Both the position numbers and the translations under genes were made by a program. This document shows positions 9,642 through 16,943 of a stretch of 64,000 nt of DNA, piece by piece; position 1 is the first letter of the stretch; each line of letters opens with the position of its first letter. A model generated the notes under the pieces. That model made no database searches and was not told where the DNA came from. It saw only the letters and a list, made by a program, of their open reading frames with translations. The stretch comes from Bdellovibrio sp. (GTDB lineage Bacteria > Bdellovibrionota > Bacteriovoracia > Bacteriovoracales > Bacteriovoracaceae): assembly GCA_016187935.1 (NCBI GenBank), contig JACPIU010000012.1, positions 49,251 through 113,250 of the forward strand, in the 5' to 3' direction.

Positions 9642-10538
9642 CTAGTAATGCCAGGGAAATTTAGTGAAATCTTTCGGCCGTTTTTCCAAGAAGGCCTGGC
9701 GTCCTTCCTGTGCTTCATCGGTTCCGTAGGCCAGTCGTGTGGCCTCACCGGCGAAGATTTGTTGGCCCACCAATCCATCATCCAGGAGATTAAAGCCGAA
9801 CTTGAGCATGCGCATGGCCGTGGGACTTTTTGAATTGATGGCCTGTCCCCACTCAAGGGCGATATTTTCAAGATCTTGATGAGGGACGGCCAAGTTCACC
9901 ATACCCATTTCAAAGGCCTCGTCGGCGCTGTAGTTGCGACCGAGGAAGAAAATTTCGCGGGCACGTTTCTGGCCCACCTGGCGGGCCAGATAGGCCGAGC
10001 CATAACCAGAATCAAAACTGGCGACGTCTGGGTCAGTTTGTTTGAAAATAGCATGTTCTTTACTTGCCAGAGTCAGATCACAGACCACATGCAGACTATG
10101 CCCACCGCCGACCGCCCAACCGTTTACTACCGCGATGACAACTTTGGGCATGAAGCGAATCAAACGCTGAACTTCCAGGATATGCAGCCTTCCCAGTTGG
10201 GAAGGAGGTTGGTCTTTCTCATTAACATTCTCGTATTTGTAACCATCTTTCCCACGAATACGCTGATCTCCGCCCGAACAGAAGGCCCAAACGCCATCCT
10301 TAGGCGATGGCCCATTGCCGGTGATTAAAACCGTCCCGACATCGCTCCACTGGCGGGCGTGATCTAAGGCCAAATAAAGTTCATCCACCGTTTTCGGGCG
10401 AAAAGCATTTCTGACTTCAGGACGATTGAAGGCCACCCGAACTGTTCCCTGGTTGCGGGCGCGATGATAGGTGATATCGCTAAAATCAAATCCGGGGACC
10501 TCATCCCATAATGAAGCATCAAAAATACTGGAAACCAT
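9642..10538 (-). CDS. menB: 1,4-dihydroxy-2-naphthoyl-CoA synthase
   Basis: Crotonase-fold enzyme that closes the naphthoquinone ring of O-succinylbenzoyl-CoA in menaquinone synthesis, acting in the cytosol. The N-terminus (DEVPGFDFSDITYHRA) and the segments VAFNRPEVRNAFRP, FCSGGDQ and VVNGWAVGGGHSL are diagnostic for MenB rather than a general enoyl-CoA hydratase. The C-terminal EKRPKDF segment is also typical. Length is about 298 residues. The start at 10538 has an AAAGGAG site. No other men genes are nearby, so the pathway must be scattered. Divergent from folE. Confidence 0.95.
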   Translation of the reverse strand: MVSSIFDASLWDEVPGFDFSDITYHRARNQGTVRVAFNRPEVRNAFRPKTVDELYLALDHARQWSDVGTVLITGNGPSPKDGVWAFCSGGDQRIRGKDGYKYENVNEKDQPPSQLGRLHILEVQRLIRFMPKVVIAVVNGWAVGGGHSLHVVCDLTLASKEHAIFKQTDPDVASFDSGYGSAYLARQVGQKRAREIFFLGRNYSADEAFEMGMVNLAVPHQDLENIALEWGQAINSKSPTAMRMLKFGFNLLDDGLVGQQIFAGEATRLAYGTDEAQEGRQAFLEKRPKDFTKFPWHY

Positions 10539-10711
10539 GGACACTCCTTTGAAATAAGCAGGCCAACATAAGGCCATCCGATGGGGAACGTCAATGAATC
10601 CGGATTCCATTGACACAATTGCCATGGGCCTGATAGGGATGAATGTCTAACCTGGAAAAAGCTCTTGTCGAGGGTTTGTTGATTAGCGATAGAGAAAGGA
10701 CGTGAGAGTAT

Positions 10712-11461
10712 ATGGGCAAAGTCAAAAAACATCATTGTGAAGGTCGTAATGATATGAAATTAGAAAAACCCTTTAATAATTTCTTAGGCCGTGAAATGGC
10801 CAAGGCGGAAGACCCGATTGGCCATTTGGACGAGCGTTTAATCGATATAAGAAAGCGTACTCTTGAAATGTATGAGGCCCATAAGTTAATGGCTTCGGGA
10901 TACAAAACAGTGCTGGAGGCCCTGAAAATGGCCTATCCGGCCTTTGATTTGAATGATCCCAACATTGTTGATTCCCATCACCGCATGGCCAGGGCGCTGC
11001 TGGAGATGTGCTCTGGATTGGGGGCGACAAACTGTGAAACCGTCAATGCCACTTTCCCTAGCGAGAAATATAATGAAGTCATCTTGTTAAAGAACATCGA
11101 TTTTACAAGTTTATGCGCTCATCATTTCATTCCTTTCACTGGCGTGGCCCATGTCGCCTATTTGCCCGATGTCACTCATCAAGAGGGGAGAGTGGTGGGG
11201 CTTTCCAAGTTGGCCCGGATCGTGGATGTCCATGCGCAAAGGCCGCAATTGCAAGAGAGAATGTGTTACAACATTATGGAAGCGTTGAAGAGTGAGTTGA
11301 AACCGGCCGGTGTTATGGTGGTGGTGCAAGCGGCCCACGGTTGCTTGACCTGTCGGGGTGTTCGCAAGGCCAATGCAGTCATGCTAACCTCAGCGCTGGA
11401 TGGTAAGTTTAAGGAAGACCCGAAATTGCGGCAAGAATTTTTAGCGCTTATTCACCCTTAA
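10712..11461 (+). CDS. folE: GTP cyclohydrolase I
   Basis: Converts GTP to 7,8-dihydroneopterin triphosphate, the first step of folate and queuosine synthesis. The zinc and active-site motifs are clear: SLCAHHFIPF (Cys and His ligands), GLSKLARIVDVHAQRPQLQE and HGCLTCRGV (third ligand Cys). Length of 249 residues is slightly above the usual 220, because of an N-terminal extension. A second in-frame ATG at 10754, also with a possible ribosome site, would give 235 residues. Seventeen bases separate it from queD, so the pair is probably one operon that channels dihydroneopterin triphosphate to the tRNA modification pathway. Confidence 0.95.
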   Translation: MGKVKKHHCEGRNDMKLEKPFNNFLGREMAKAEDPIGHLDERLIDIRKRTLEMYEAHKLMASGYKTVLEALKMAYPAFDLNDPNIVDSHHRMARALLEMCSGLGATNCETVNATFPSEKYNEVILLKNIDFTSLCAHHFIPFTGVAHVAYLPDVTHQEGRVVGLSKLARIVDVHAQRPQLQERMCYNIMEALKSELKPAGVMVVVQAAHGCLTCRGVRKANAVMLTSALDGKFKEDPKLRQEFLALIHP

Positions 11462-11478
11462 CGAAGGTTCGTATTGTC

Positions 11479-11946
11479 ATGGAAAGTTGTTCGCGGAAAA
11501 TACATTTTTGCTACGGCCACCGGGTGATGCATCATGAATCTAAATGTGCCACGCTGCATGGGCATAATGGTGTCCTGTGGGTTCATGCCACTCCGATTAA
11601 GGGACTGGATTCTCTGGGGCGGGTGATAGATTTTTCCGTGTTAAAATCCAAGATCGGCGCGTGGGTGGAAGAAAACTGGGATCACACTATGATCCTGTTT
11701 AAAGATGACCACAAAACAATAGAGTTAGTGCGCCAAGCTCCGGCCTATAAAAAACCTTTTATTTTTGAATTCAACCCGACCGCCGAAAATCTGGCCAAAT
11801 ATCTTCTGTGGGAAGTCTGCCCCAAAGTGCTCGCAGGGAAGGGAGTGATAGTTCATAAAGTAACTTTCTATGAAACAGAAAATTGTCTGGCCGAACAGTC
11901 GCTTATTCCCGATTCCCCGGAAGTTATGAAACTTTACGGATATTGA
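11479..11946 (+). CDS. queD: 6-carboxytetrahydropterin synthase (queuosine pathway)
   Basis: 155-residue member of the 6-pyruvoyl-tetrahydropterin synthase family. Zinc ligands are visible as the His in CYGHRV and the LHGHN pair. The catalytic Cys lies in ESKCATLHGH. FNPTAENLA and the FYETENC glutamate are also conserved. Presence directly behind folE, which makes its substrate, supports the QueD role in preQ0 and queuosine synthesis over a tetrahydrobiopterin role. queC and queE are not in the window. Confidence 0.92.
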   Translation: MESCSRKIHFCYGHRVMHHESKCATLHGHNGVLWVHATPIKGLDSLGRVIDFSVLKSKIGAWVEENWDHTMILFKDDHKTIELVRQAPAYKKPFIFEFNPTAENLAKYLLWEVCPKVLAGKGVIVHKVTFYETENCLAEQSLIPDSPEVMKLYGY

Positions 11947-11954
11947 ACTTGGTC

Positions 11955-12434
11955 TTATTTGATGAAGGATTTGGAAACGAGGGGGCCGCGAACACACTCA
12001 AATTGGTGGGGATTAATCGGCGTTTTATCTTTTTCATTTAATCCGTGCGCGATTAAGACAAAGACTTTGCCATCGCGAATTTTCATCATCACACGACGAT
12101 TTTTTAAATCCCCCGGACTTTGCCAATAAGTTCGCATATTGCTATCACCGCTAAGCAGGAGTTCATAAATCAATTCATCTTTTTTTGTCACAAATTGGCT
12201 TACAAAATAATCGATGCGCTTGGAATTTGGATCATCCCAGATTCCGAGAATATGGGGGGCAAAAGCATAGACATAGGCCTTACCCTTCTGTGTTTCACAT
12301 TCTAAAACATACCCCACCAGGTCTTGTAACATTTTTGGATTAGTATTTTCAGTCGATGTATTATCTGTCGATGATGGATCTTTACACCCAAAAAGGAGTG
12401 CAAGTATCAGGGCCATACTGGCCAAGAGTTGCAT
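11955..12434 (-). CDS. Small lipoprotein of unknown function
   Basis: 159 residues with a lipoprotein signal (MQLLASMALILALLFGC). A Thr/Asn/Ser-rich linker follows, then a compact domain containing a Cys pair (LECET near the start, HQFECVRG near the end). The start is preceded by AAGGATAATT. Eight bases separate its end from the convergent queD stop. No family recognised. Confidence 0.75.
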   Translation of the reverse strand: MQLLASMALILALLFGCKDPSSTDNTSTENTNPKMLQDLVGYVLECETQKGKAYVYAFAPHILGIWDDPNSKRIDYFVSQFVTKKDELIYELLLSGDSNMRTYWQSPGDLKNRRVMMKIRDGKVFVLIAHGLNEKDKTPINPHQFECVRGPLVSKSFIK

Positions 12435-12451
12435 AATTATCCTTTGCTATT

Positions 12452-12973
12452 TTAGAGCCCTTTTTCGCGCATGGCCTGTTGGCAGGCCTCTTGGACCTTG
12501 GGAGTGACTTTTGGGCGCTTGGCGCACTCGCGATAAAAGCGCGCCACTTCCTCTTCATGAGCGGGTTGGGCACGGGCTATCTTATCCATCTCTTTAATGA
12601 TTGCCAGGGCGGTGGTTTCATCTTCTGCCAATTCGTCTAAAGCGGTGGTGATAAAATCCTTGAAATCTTCTTTTGAGACGGGTTCGCCATAATCTTCTTC
12701 GTCGCTCTCTTCTTCGATACTTTCGCTTGCTGATCCCTCGGCATTTTTCTGGCCTTCAATTCTTGGTGCAGTGGTCTGTCCCTCAGGAGTGGAATTTTCG
12801 ACTGTGCCTGGGTTGGAGGTTGGAGAAGTGCTTTCAGATACTGGTGATTTTTTCTCACTACTGGTAGTATCAACCCCTTCAGCGTTTTCGCTGCTTGGGT
12901 TGTTGCTAAAAACATACCATGCAATTAAACCACCTAAAATCAAGGCCACACCTACAATCCCATACTTCATCAT
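12452..12973 (-). CDS. Membrane-anchored acidic protein
   Basis: 173 residues. A single N-terminal transmembrane helix (GVALILGGLIAWYVF) is followed by a long Ser/Thr/Glu/Pro-rich linker (residues 25-90) and a helical C-terminal domain with two Cys (REC, EAC). Probably an inner-membrane-anchored periplasmic protein. MM at the start gives two adjacent ATG options. It lies just upstream of the preceding lipoprotein on the same strand, so the two are probably co-transcribed. Function unknown. Confidence 0.72.
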   Translation of the reverse strand: MMKYGIVGVALILGGLIAWYVFSNNPSSENAEGVDTTSSEKKSPVSESTSPTSNPGTVENSTPEGQTTAPRIEGQKNAEGSASESIEEESDEEDYGEPVSKEDFKDFITTALDELAEDETTALAIIKEMDKIARAQPAHEEEVARFYRECAKRPKVTPKVQEACQQAMREKGL

Positions 12974-13057
12974 TGGTTTATCCTAAGTTCATACTTATAA
13001 GTATTTAGAAGTTAAGGGCATTTTACACTAATTAGGGCGCCAGGTGTAGCTTGGCCC

Positions 13058-13085
13058 TTGTAGATTTTTTTTGGCTTGCTATAAT
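13058..13085 (+). promoter_or_regulatory. Sigma70-type promoter, extended -10
   Basis: TTGTAG and a perfect TATAAT are separated by 16 bases, with a TG one base before the -10 (TGCTATAAT). It would start transcription near 13092, about 55 bases upstream of the GTG-started gene at 13148. Called by eye from consensus only. Confidence 0.55.
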
Positions 13086-13147
13086 GCATATAGTCACTCG
13101 GCTTTTCTTACCACTAACAAGAATTAACCTTTCCTTCGAGGCCCAAA

Positions 13148-13630
13148 GTGCTGAAAAAAAGAAATTTTATCAACCTTTGGAATTTTAAGACGCGCAAATT
13201 CGCTCTCAAGCTGGAAGGAACAGTGGAAACATTGCCGAAATCCCCCGAACGTTTAGAAGTCTTATTTGCCGGGCTCAAGACCTTAGTGCAACAGAATTTT
13301 TCTTTTTCCTTGCTGGATCAGTATCCAAAACTTTTGGAGGCCACTCTCGAAGCCGGAGTGGAACTCATGCGCATGGGAAGTCGGGGAACATCCCAATATT
13401 TTTGGCTGGGGATTTTTTTTGATGCCAAATGGCCGGAAAGAAAGCGAGAAGTAGATTTTTACCAACTTCTACTCAACATCATGAAGCGAATTAAAGAAAG
13501 AGTCTGGATCTGGGGCCGGCGTTTGAAACTAAAACTGGCCAGGCTTTTGTGGCATCACGGGCCGGCGGATTTTTTGTTTTATCGAAAATTTATTCTAATT
13601 GAGGTAAGTGACAGCGGGCTATCTTCGTAG
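13148..13630 (+). CDS. Conserved-looking cytosolic protein of unknown function
   Basis: 160 residues starting at GTG, with no signal peptide or membrane helix. Rich in Lys, Arg, Trp and Phe, with helical segments (PERLEVLFAGLKTLVQQ). It has a promoter with a perfect -10 upstream, which supports it being real. Its last 12 bases overlap the convergent tapT gene. No family recognised. Confidence 0.55.
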   Translation: MLKKRNFINLWNFKTRKFALKLEGTVETLPKSPERLEVLFAGLKTLVQQNFSFSLLDQYPKLLEATLEAGVELMRMGSRGTSQYFWLGIFFDAKWPERKREVDFYQLLLNIMKRIKERVWIWGRRLKLKLARLLWHHGPADFLFYRKFILIEVSDSGLSS

Positions 13631-14260
13631 ACCGGGTGGACCGGCAGTTGATTTCTTCCATGGAATTTTCCCCCGTTCTTTGAGGTTCTGTTCCACCATA
13701 ATGGTGAAATTTTTAAACAGCGGAGCTGTTTTTTCCTCACCTTCGATCACACTGAGGGCGTGGGCCATGGCCTCGAAGGTGGACATGCCGTCGGCAAAAT
13801 GCTCACGCCGTAATTTATATTGTGAGGGAGGCATGTTGCGAAGAGAAAAGCAGGGAATAGTTTTCAAAATTTTTTCCCGATCAATAACTTTGCGCGCTTG
13901 CCTCCAGCTTCCGTCGGGCAAAATTAACTGAATGGGCCGCTTTAATTCCAAAATGGCATCCTTGCTAAGCGGTTGAGAATCCTCCAGAGGAAAAAGATAA
14001 AGAGGGGTATACCCCGAGCGAAAAATGGTGCTGACATCCAGGCGTTTGTCCAGATCCGGCAGCCCACGCACATGCACGCGCGCCATAGGCATACTGAGCG
14101 GGGCCAGATTGGCGGAGTTGCTGGTCAAGGCCAGCTCCTTATAATGCATAATAATGTCGACGGCCGTTTCGGTTTGAACAGTTTCTAAAGCGGCACAAAA
14201 ACAAAACTCAAGATTGACTTTGCAGCGTGGACACTTATTGGCAATATTGCGCAATTTCAT
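13619..14260 (-). CDS. tapT: DTW-domain tRNA-uridine aminocarboxypropyltransferase
   Basis: DTW-domain enzyme. In E. coli the family member TapT adds an aminocarboxypropyl group from S-adenosylmethionine to uridine 47 of tRNAs. Seen here are an N-terminal zinc-type CPRC...CFC cluster, IIMHYKE, the DTW-like core PDGSWRQARK (D-x-x-W kept) and the STFEAMAHAL segment. The start is uncertain: ATG at 14260 is conventional, but a TTG at 14254 sits better behind GGGAG, and an ATG at 14296 gives 225 residues. The 5' end overlaps lnt, and a decayed copy of this 5' end exists at 20.5 kb. Confidence 0.88.
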   Translation of the reverse strand: MKLRNIANKCPRCKVNLEFCFCAALETVQTETAVDIIMHYKELALTSNSANLAPLSMPMARVHVRGLPDLDKRLDVSTIFRSGYTPLYLFPLEDSQPLSKDAILELKRPIQLILPDGSWRQARKVIDREKILKTIPCFSLRNMPPSQYKLRREHFADGMSTFEAMAHALSVIEGEEKTAPLFKNFTIMVEQNLKERGKIPWKKSTAGPPGLRR

Positions 14261-14289
14261 CTCCCAGTTTGAATAAGCAGTGTAAAATA
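14203..14289 (+). repeat. Direct repeat copy 1 (5' end of tapT and its upstream region)
   Basis: About 87 bases covering the tapT start region match 20462-20542 in the same orientation. The copies share AAACTCAA, TTGACTTTGCAGCG, GGACACTT and a closing AGCAGTGTAAAAT, with an 11-base gap in the second copy. Read on the minus strand both encode NKCPRCKVN. The two copies bracket about 6.2 kb that holds lnt and the prepilin-fusion operon. Confidence 0.8.
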
Positions 14290-15986
14290 TCCGCATTGTT
14301 ATGGAAATACCGTCTCCTCAAATACCTTCTCAGGATTGCGGAGCATCCTATGTAAATAGCGAACAATAAAAAAGTCGCTCCCTGGCCCAAAAATCGGTAA
14401 ATGGTTGTTTTGGCAATTATTGGTGTTTGTACCACAATATCAATGGCCTTTTTTTCATTGAAAGGTAAACGCGGCCCATAGGTCCCATCCGATTCGATGA
14501 TACCTGTTATGCCTGTTGTGGCAACTCTAATAAACGGAACACCATTTTCAAGCGCGGGCCACCTTAAAGCAAAAAAGTTTTGCCAGGGTTGCATGGTATT
14601 CCCAAACCAAGAATCATTGGCCATGTTCACAAGAAAATGAACGTTTTCAGGGAGGGCATTGAGATGATTCCTGATTAAATGGAAAAACAAGGACTCAAAG
14701 CAAATGACTGTCGCAAATTTTGTCCCATTGTCGAGTTCAAATAAAGCCGTCCCCTTGCCCGGAGTTGCCTTACTGGCATGTCTCGCATACAGGGCAACAA
14801 TGGGGTAGAGAAAATCAAAAGGCAATGTCTCTCCAATAGGCATGAGTCGATTCTTATGATAAACGGCCTTGATTTTTTTGTCTCTTCCGAAGAGAAAGGC
14901 CGCATTGTAATTCCCAATATTTTCGTATCCTGATTCTCCTGCGCTTTTTTTCGGAACACCATTTTTATATGTGAAGTCGTTGGCCCCCACAAGAAAGGAG
15001 GTCTTTGTTGTCGTAATCATTATGTCTAACATTTCAGGTACGGGAAAATTTTCAACCATCAACTGATGGGAACTCAGGGCCGTCGGATACATGCCTTCCG
15101 GCCAAATAATCAAATCGAGCTTGGGGTACGGCCCGGGCATAAAGCTGAGTTCTTTATATGTTTCAACGGCTCCGTCAGTTTTCATACACAGATTCAGATC
15201 TAAGTCGGGTTCAACAGGTTTACTAACATTGCCCTGAACTAACCGTATCATCGTACTCTTTTTTTCTTCATGGGATGAATTCAAAGGAATGATTAAATTT
15301 AATAAAATAAAACCTGCAACAAACACTATTTCGAAGCGAGGTGATGCCTTCCCATAAAACTTATTTTGGGCCCATTCTGCAAGGGCGAACGCCAGCAGGT
15401 TGGAAACAAATGAAAAACCGACCGCGCCAACAACCGGTGCAAGGCCCAAATAGGGAGAAAGATAGCTCCAACTAAGGCCGGCATGAAAAGTGAAATAAGT
15501 AGTCAGATTATTTTCCAACAGCACTATCACAAGAGCATGCCAGGCGGGTCTACTATGGTTATAAATTTTCGAGTTCCGCATTTTAATTATCAAGGGCCGG
15601 TTTGACTTGTGCCAAAAATAAACCAAGACAGGGAATAAAACATATTGGAACACCAGTGCAAGATTAAAAAAGATCGAGATAATGGCCATCGGCAAATAAG
15701 GCATCGTGGTGAAGTTGCCCATGGCGGTCGCAATCCAGTTAAATCCGATAATGAATGTGCCCAAAGTAAAGGCAAGAGGTAAAAAAAATAAATCTCTCTT
15801 ATTAATCGAGAACGGTGCGACGAAAGAGGATAACGCGACAAAATAATAAAGGGCACTGCCTATGATAGGCATAAAGAAAAGCCATGCTGGCTGATGAAAC
15901 AAACTGTTGGGAATACCAAGGGTACAGAGGAACCCTGCTAATACTGCCAACACGGCCCTTGAAAAAAATCTTTCCCAAAACGGCAT
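14235..15986 (-). CDS. lnt: Apolipoprotein N-acyltransferase
   Basis: Adds the third acyl chain to the N-terminal Cys of lipoproteins, in the inner membrane. Several N-terminal transmembrane helices are followed by a nitrilase-fold domain with the Glu-Lys-Cys triad: WPEG (Glu about 297), YHKNRLMPIGE (Lys about 378) and VICFES (Cys about 429). NMANDSWFG and VRVATTGITG-type segments further confirm Lnt. At 583 residues it is longer than the usual 510-530 because of extra N-terminal membrane segments. It follows the prepilin operon on the same strand, and its 3' end overlaps tapT. The many lipoproteins in this window would be its substrates. Confidence 0.92.
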   Translation of the reverse strand: MPFWERFFSRAVLAVLAGFLCTLGIPNSLFHQPAWLFFMPIIGSALYYFVALSSFVAPFSINKRDLFFLPLAFTLGTFIIGFNWIATAMGNFTTMPYLPMAIISIFFNLALVFQYVLFPVLVYFWHKSNRPLIIKMRNSKIYNHSRPAWHALVIVLLENNLTTYFTFHAGLSWSYLSPYLGLAPVVGAVGFSFVSNLLAFALAEWAQNKFYGKASPRFEIVFVAGFILLNLIIPLNSSHEEKKSTMIRLVQGNVSKPVEPDLDLNLCMKTDGAVETYKELSFMPGPYPKLDLIIWPEGMYPTALSSHQLMVENFPVPEMLDIMITTTKTSFLVGANDFTYKNGVPKKSAGESGYENIGNYNAAFLFGRDKKIKAVYHKNRLMPIGETLPFDFLYPIVALYARHASKATPGKGTALFELDNGTKFATVICFESLFFHLIRNHLNALPENVHFLVNMANDSWFGNTMQPWQNFFALRWPALENGVPFIRVATTGITGIIESDGTYGPRLPFNEKKAIDIVVQTPIIAKTTIYRFLGQGATFLLFAIYIGCSAILRRYLRRRYFHNNADILHCLFKLGDEIAQYCQ

Positions 15987-16035
15987 AAATTAAAACGACT
16001 TGTAAGGAGAGTCATGGCCACTGAACGGAGGAGGG

Positions 16036-16323
16036 CTATGGGCCCAAGTTTTTTATTTTTTCATCGCGTTCCTTTTTCATTCTAATTTCCTTTTTTGCTT
16101 CAGTTCGGTATCGGCTCATGACTTCATTTATGATATCTTGCTGAATACCGCCCAAGGTCGATGCTGCGCTATCTAATTGGTAGGTTTTGGCAACTACGAG
16201 TGCATTGGTGACTTCAACGCCTAGGGAAGTTAAATCACTCGTAGATATTTTATCCAGCTCCGAACCATAAAGGCCCATAGGCACGAGGAGCGCAAGGATT
16301 TGAATACAACGTAATTTTTTCAT
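16036..16323 (-). CDS. Small secreted protein in the prepilin operon
   Basis: 95 residues: a signal peptide (MKKLRCIQILALLVPMGLYG), then a helical, Lys/Glu-rich tail that ends in KNLGP. A strong ribosome site (GAGGGAGG) precedes the start. It sits 24 bases after the 157-residue secreted gene and downstream of the prepilin fusion. Probably an accessory of that fibre, but no family is recognised. Confidence 0.7.
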   Translation of the reverse strand: MKKLRCIQILALLVPMGLYGSELDKISTSDLTSLGVEVTNALVVAKTYQLDSAASTLGGIQQDIINEVMSRYRTEAKKEIRMKKERDEKIKNLGP

Positions 16324-16347
16324 TTTACCTCCCTCCTCATTCCAAAC

Positions 16348-16821
16348 CTATTTAGGCAAGCTCTCTTTTCGTTTTTTAACAATTTCATCATGTTCCTTCA
16401 TGGCCTTCTCGTAGGCCATTTGTTTCTCCTGCTCATCTTTTTTAATGGCGAGTTCCATTGAATTTTCTAAACTTTTTAACTTGCCGGCCATTGAGGTGGC
16501 CCCAAGCTGTTCCGCCCGCATTCTCAAATTAAGAATAGAGGAGTAAATAATGGAATAACGTTGACTCACCGACATATGCTTGATGCGACCATCGATAACC
16601 GATTTTAACCAGCGAGATTGGTCCTTTGCACTTTCCTCATTCTCAGGCATCGTCCTTTTCTGGCCGAACCCCTCCGCTTTCTGTTTAAGGATGTCATTAA
16701 CTCCCTGTTGGTTACTTCCATCTTCGTCCGCATAGGTAAACGGTAAACATGACAGGGCCACGCCCAAGGTGACTACCCGAAATGTTCTAGGACGGGTCAG
16801 GTATTTCAACACAATCTTCAT
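16348..16821 (-). CDS. Secreted helical protein in the prepilin operon
   Basis: 157 residues with a signal peptide ending near PFTYADE. The mature part is helical and charged, with a C-terminal coiled-coil-like segment (LKSLENSMELAIKKDEQEKQ). A ribosome site AGGAAG precedes it. If the frameshift in the upstream prepilin gene is corrected, that gene ends at 16824, two bases before this start, arguing for translational coupling. Confidence 0.72.
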   Translation of the reverse strand: MKIVLKYLTRPRTFRVVTLGVALSCLPFTYADEDGSNQQGVNDILKQKAEGFGQKRTMPENEESAKDQSRWLKSVIDGRIKHMSVSQRYSIIYSSILNLRMRAEQLGATSMAGKLKSLENSMELAIKKDEQEKQMAYEKAMKEHDEIVKKRKESLPK

Positions 16822-16823
16822 AA

Positions 16824-16943
16824 TTACTTCCTCATGGATTTTTTCAGCTCTTGGACTTCTTTCTTCAGCGACTTCACTTCCTGCTCCAGTTTGTCGATTT
16901 TCTTTTGAAAATGGAGGGACTTGCCATCAATATACTCATATTT
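16824..16943 (-). other. Out-of-frame C-terminal coiled coil of the prepilin-S74 gene
   Basis: Shifting frame once at the AAA run at 16941-16943 gives KYEYIDGKSLHFQKK, then a Leu/Lys/Glu heptad coil (IDKLEQEVKSLKKEVQELK) and a stop at 16824. This is how S74 domains normally end, whereas the frame in use gives a short unrelated tail. Restoring one A to the run would join the two. It is either a real mutation, a slippage site or a sequencing error. Confidence 0.75.
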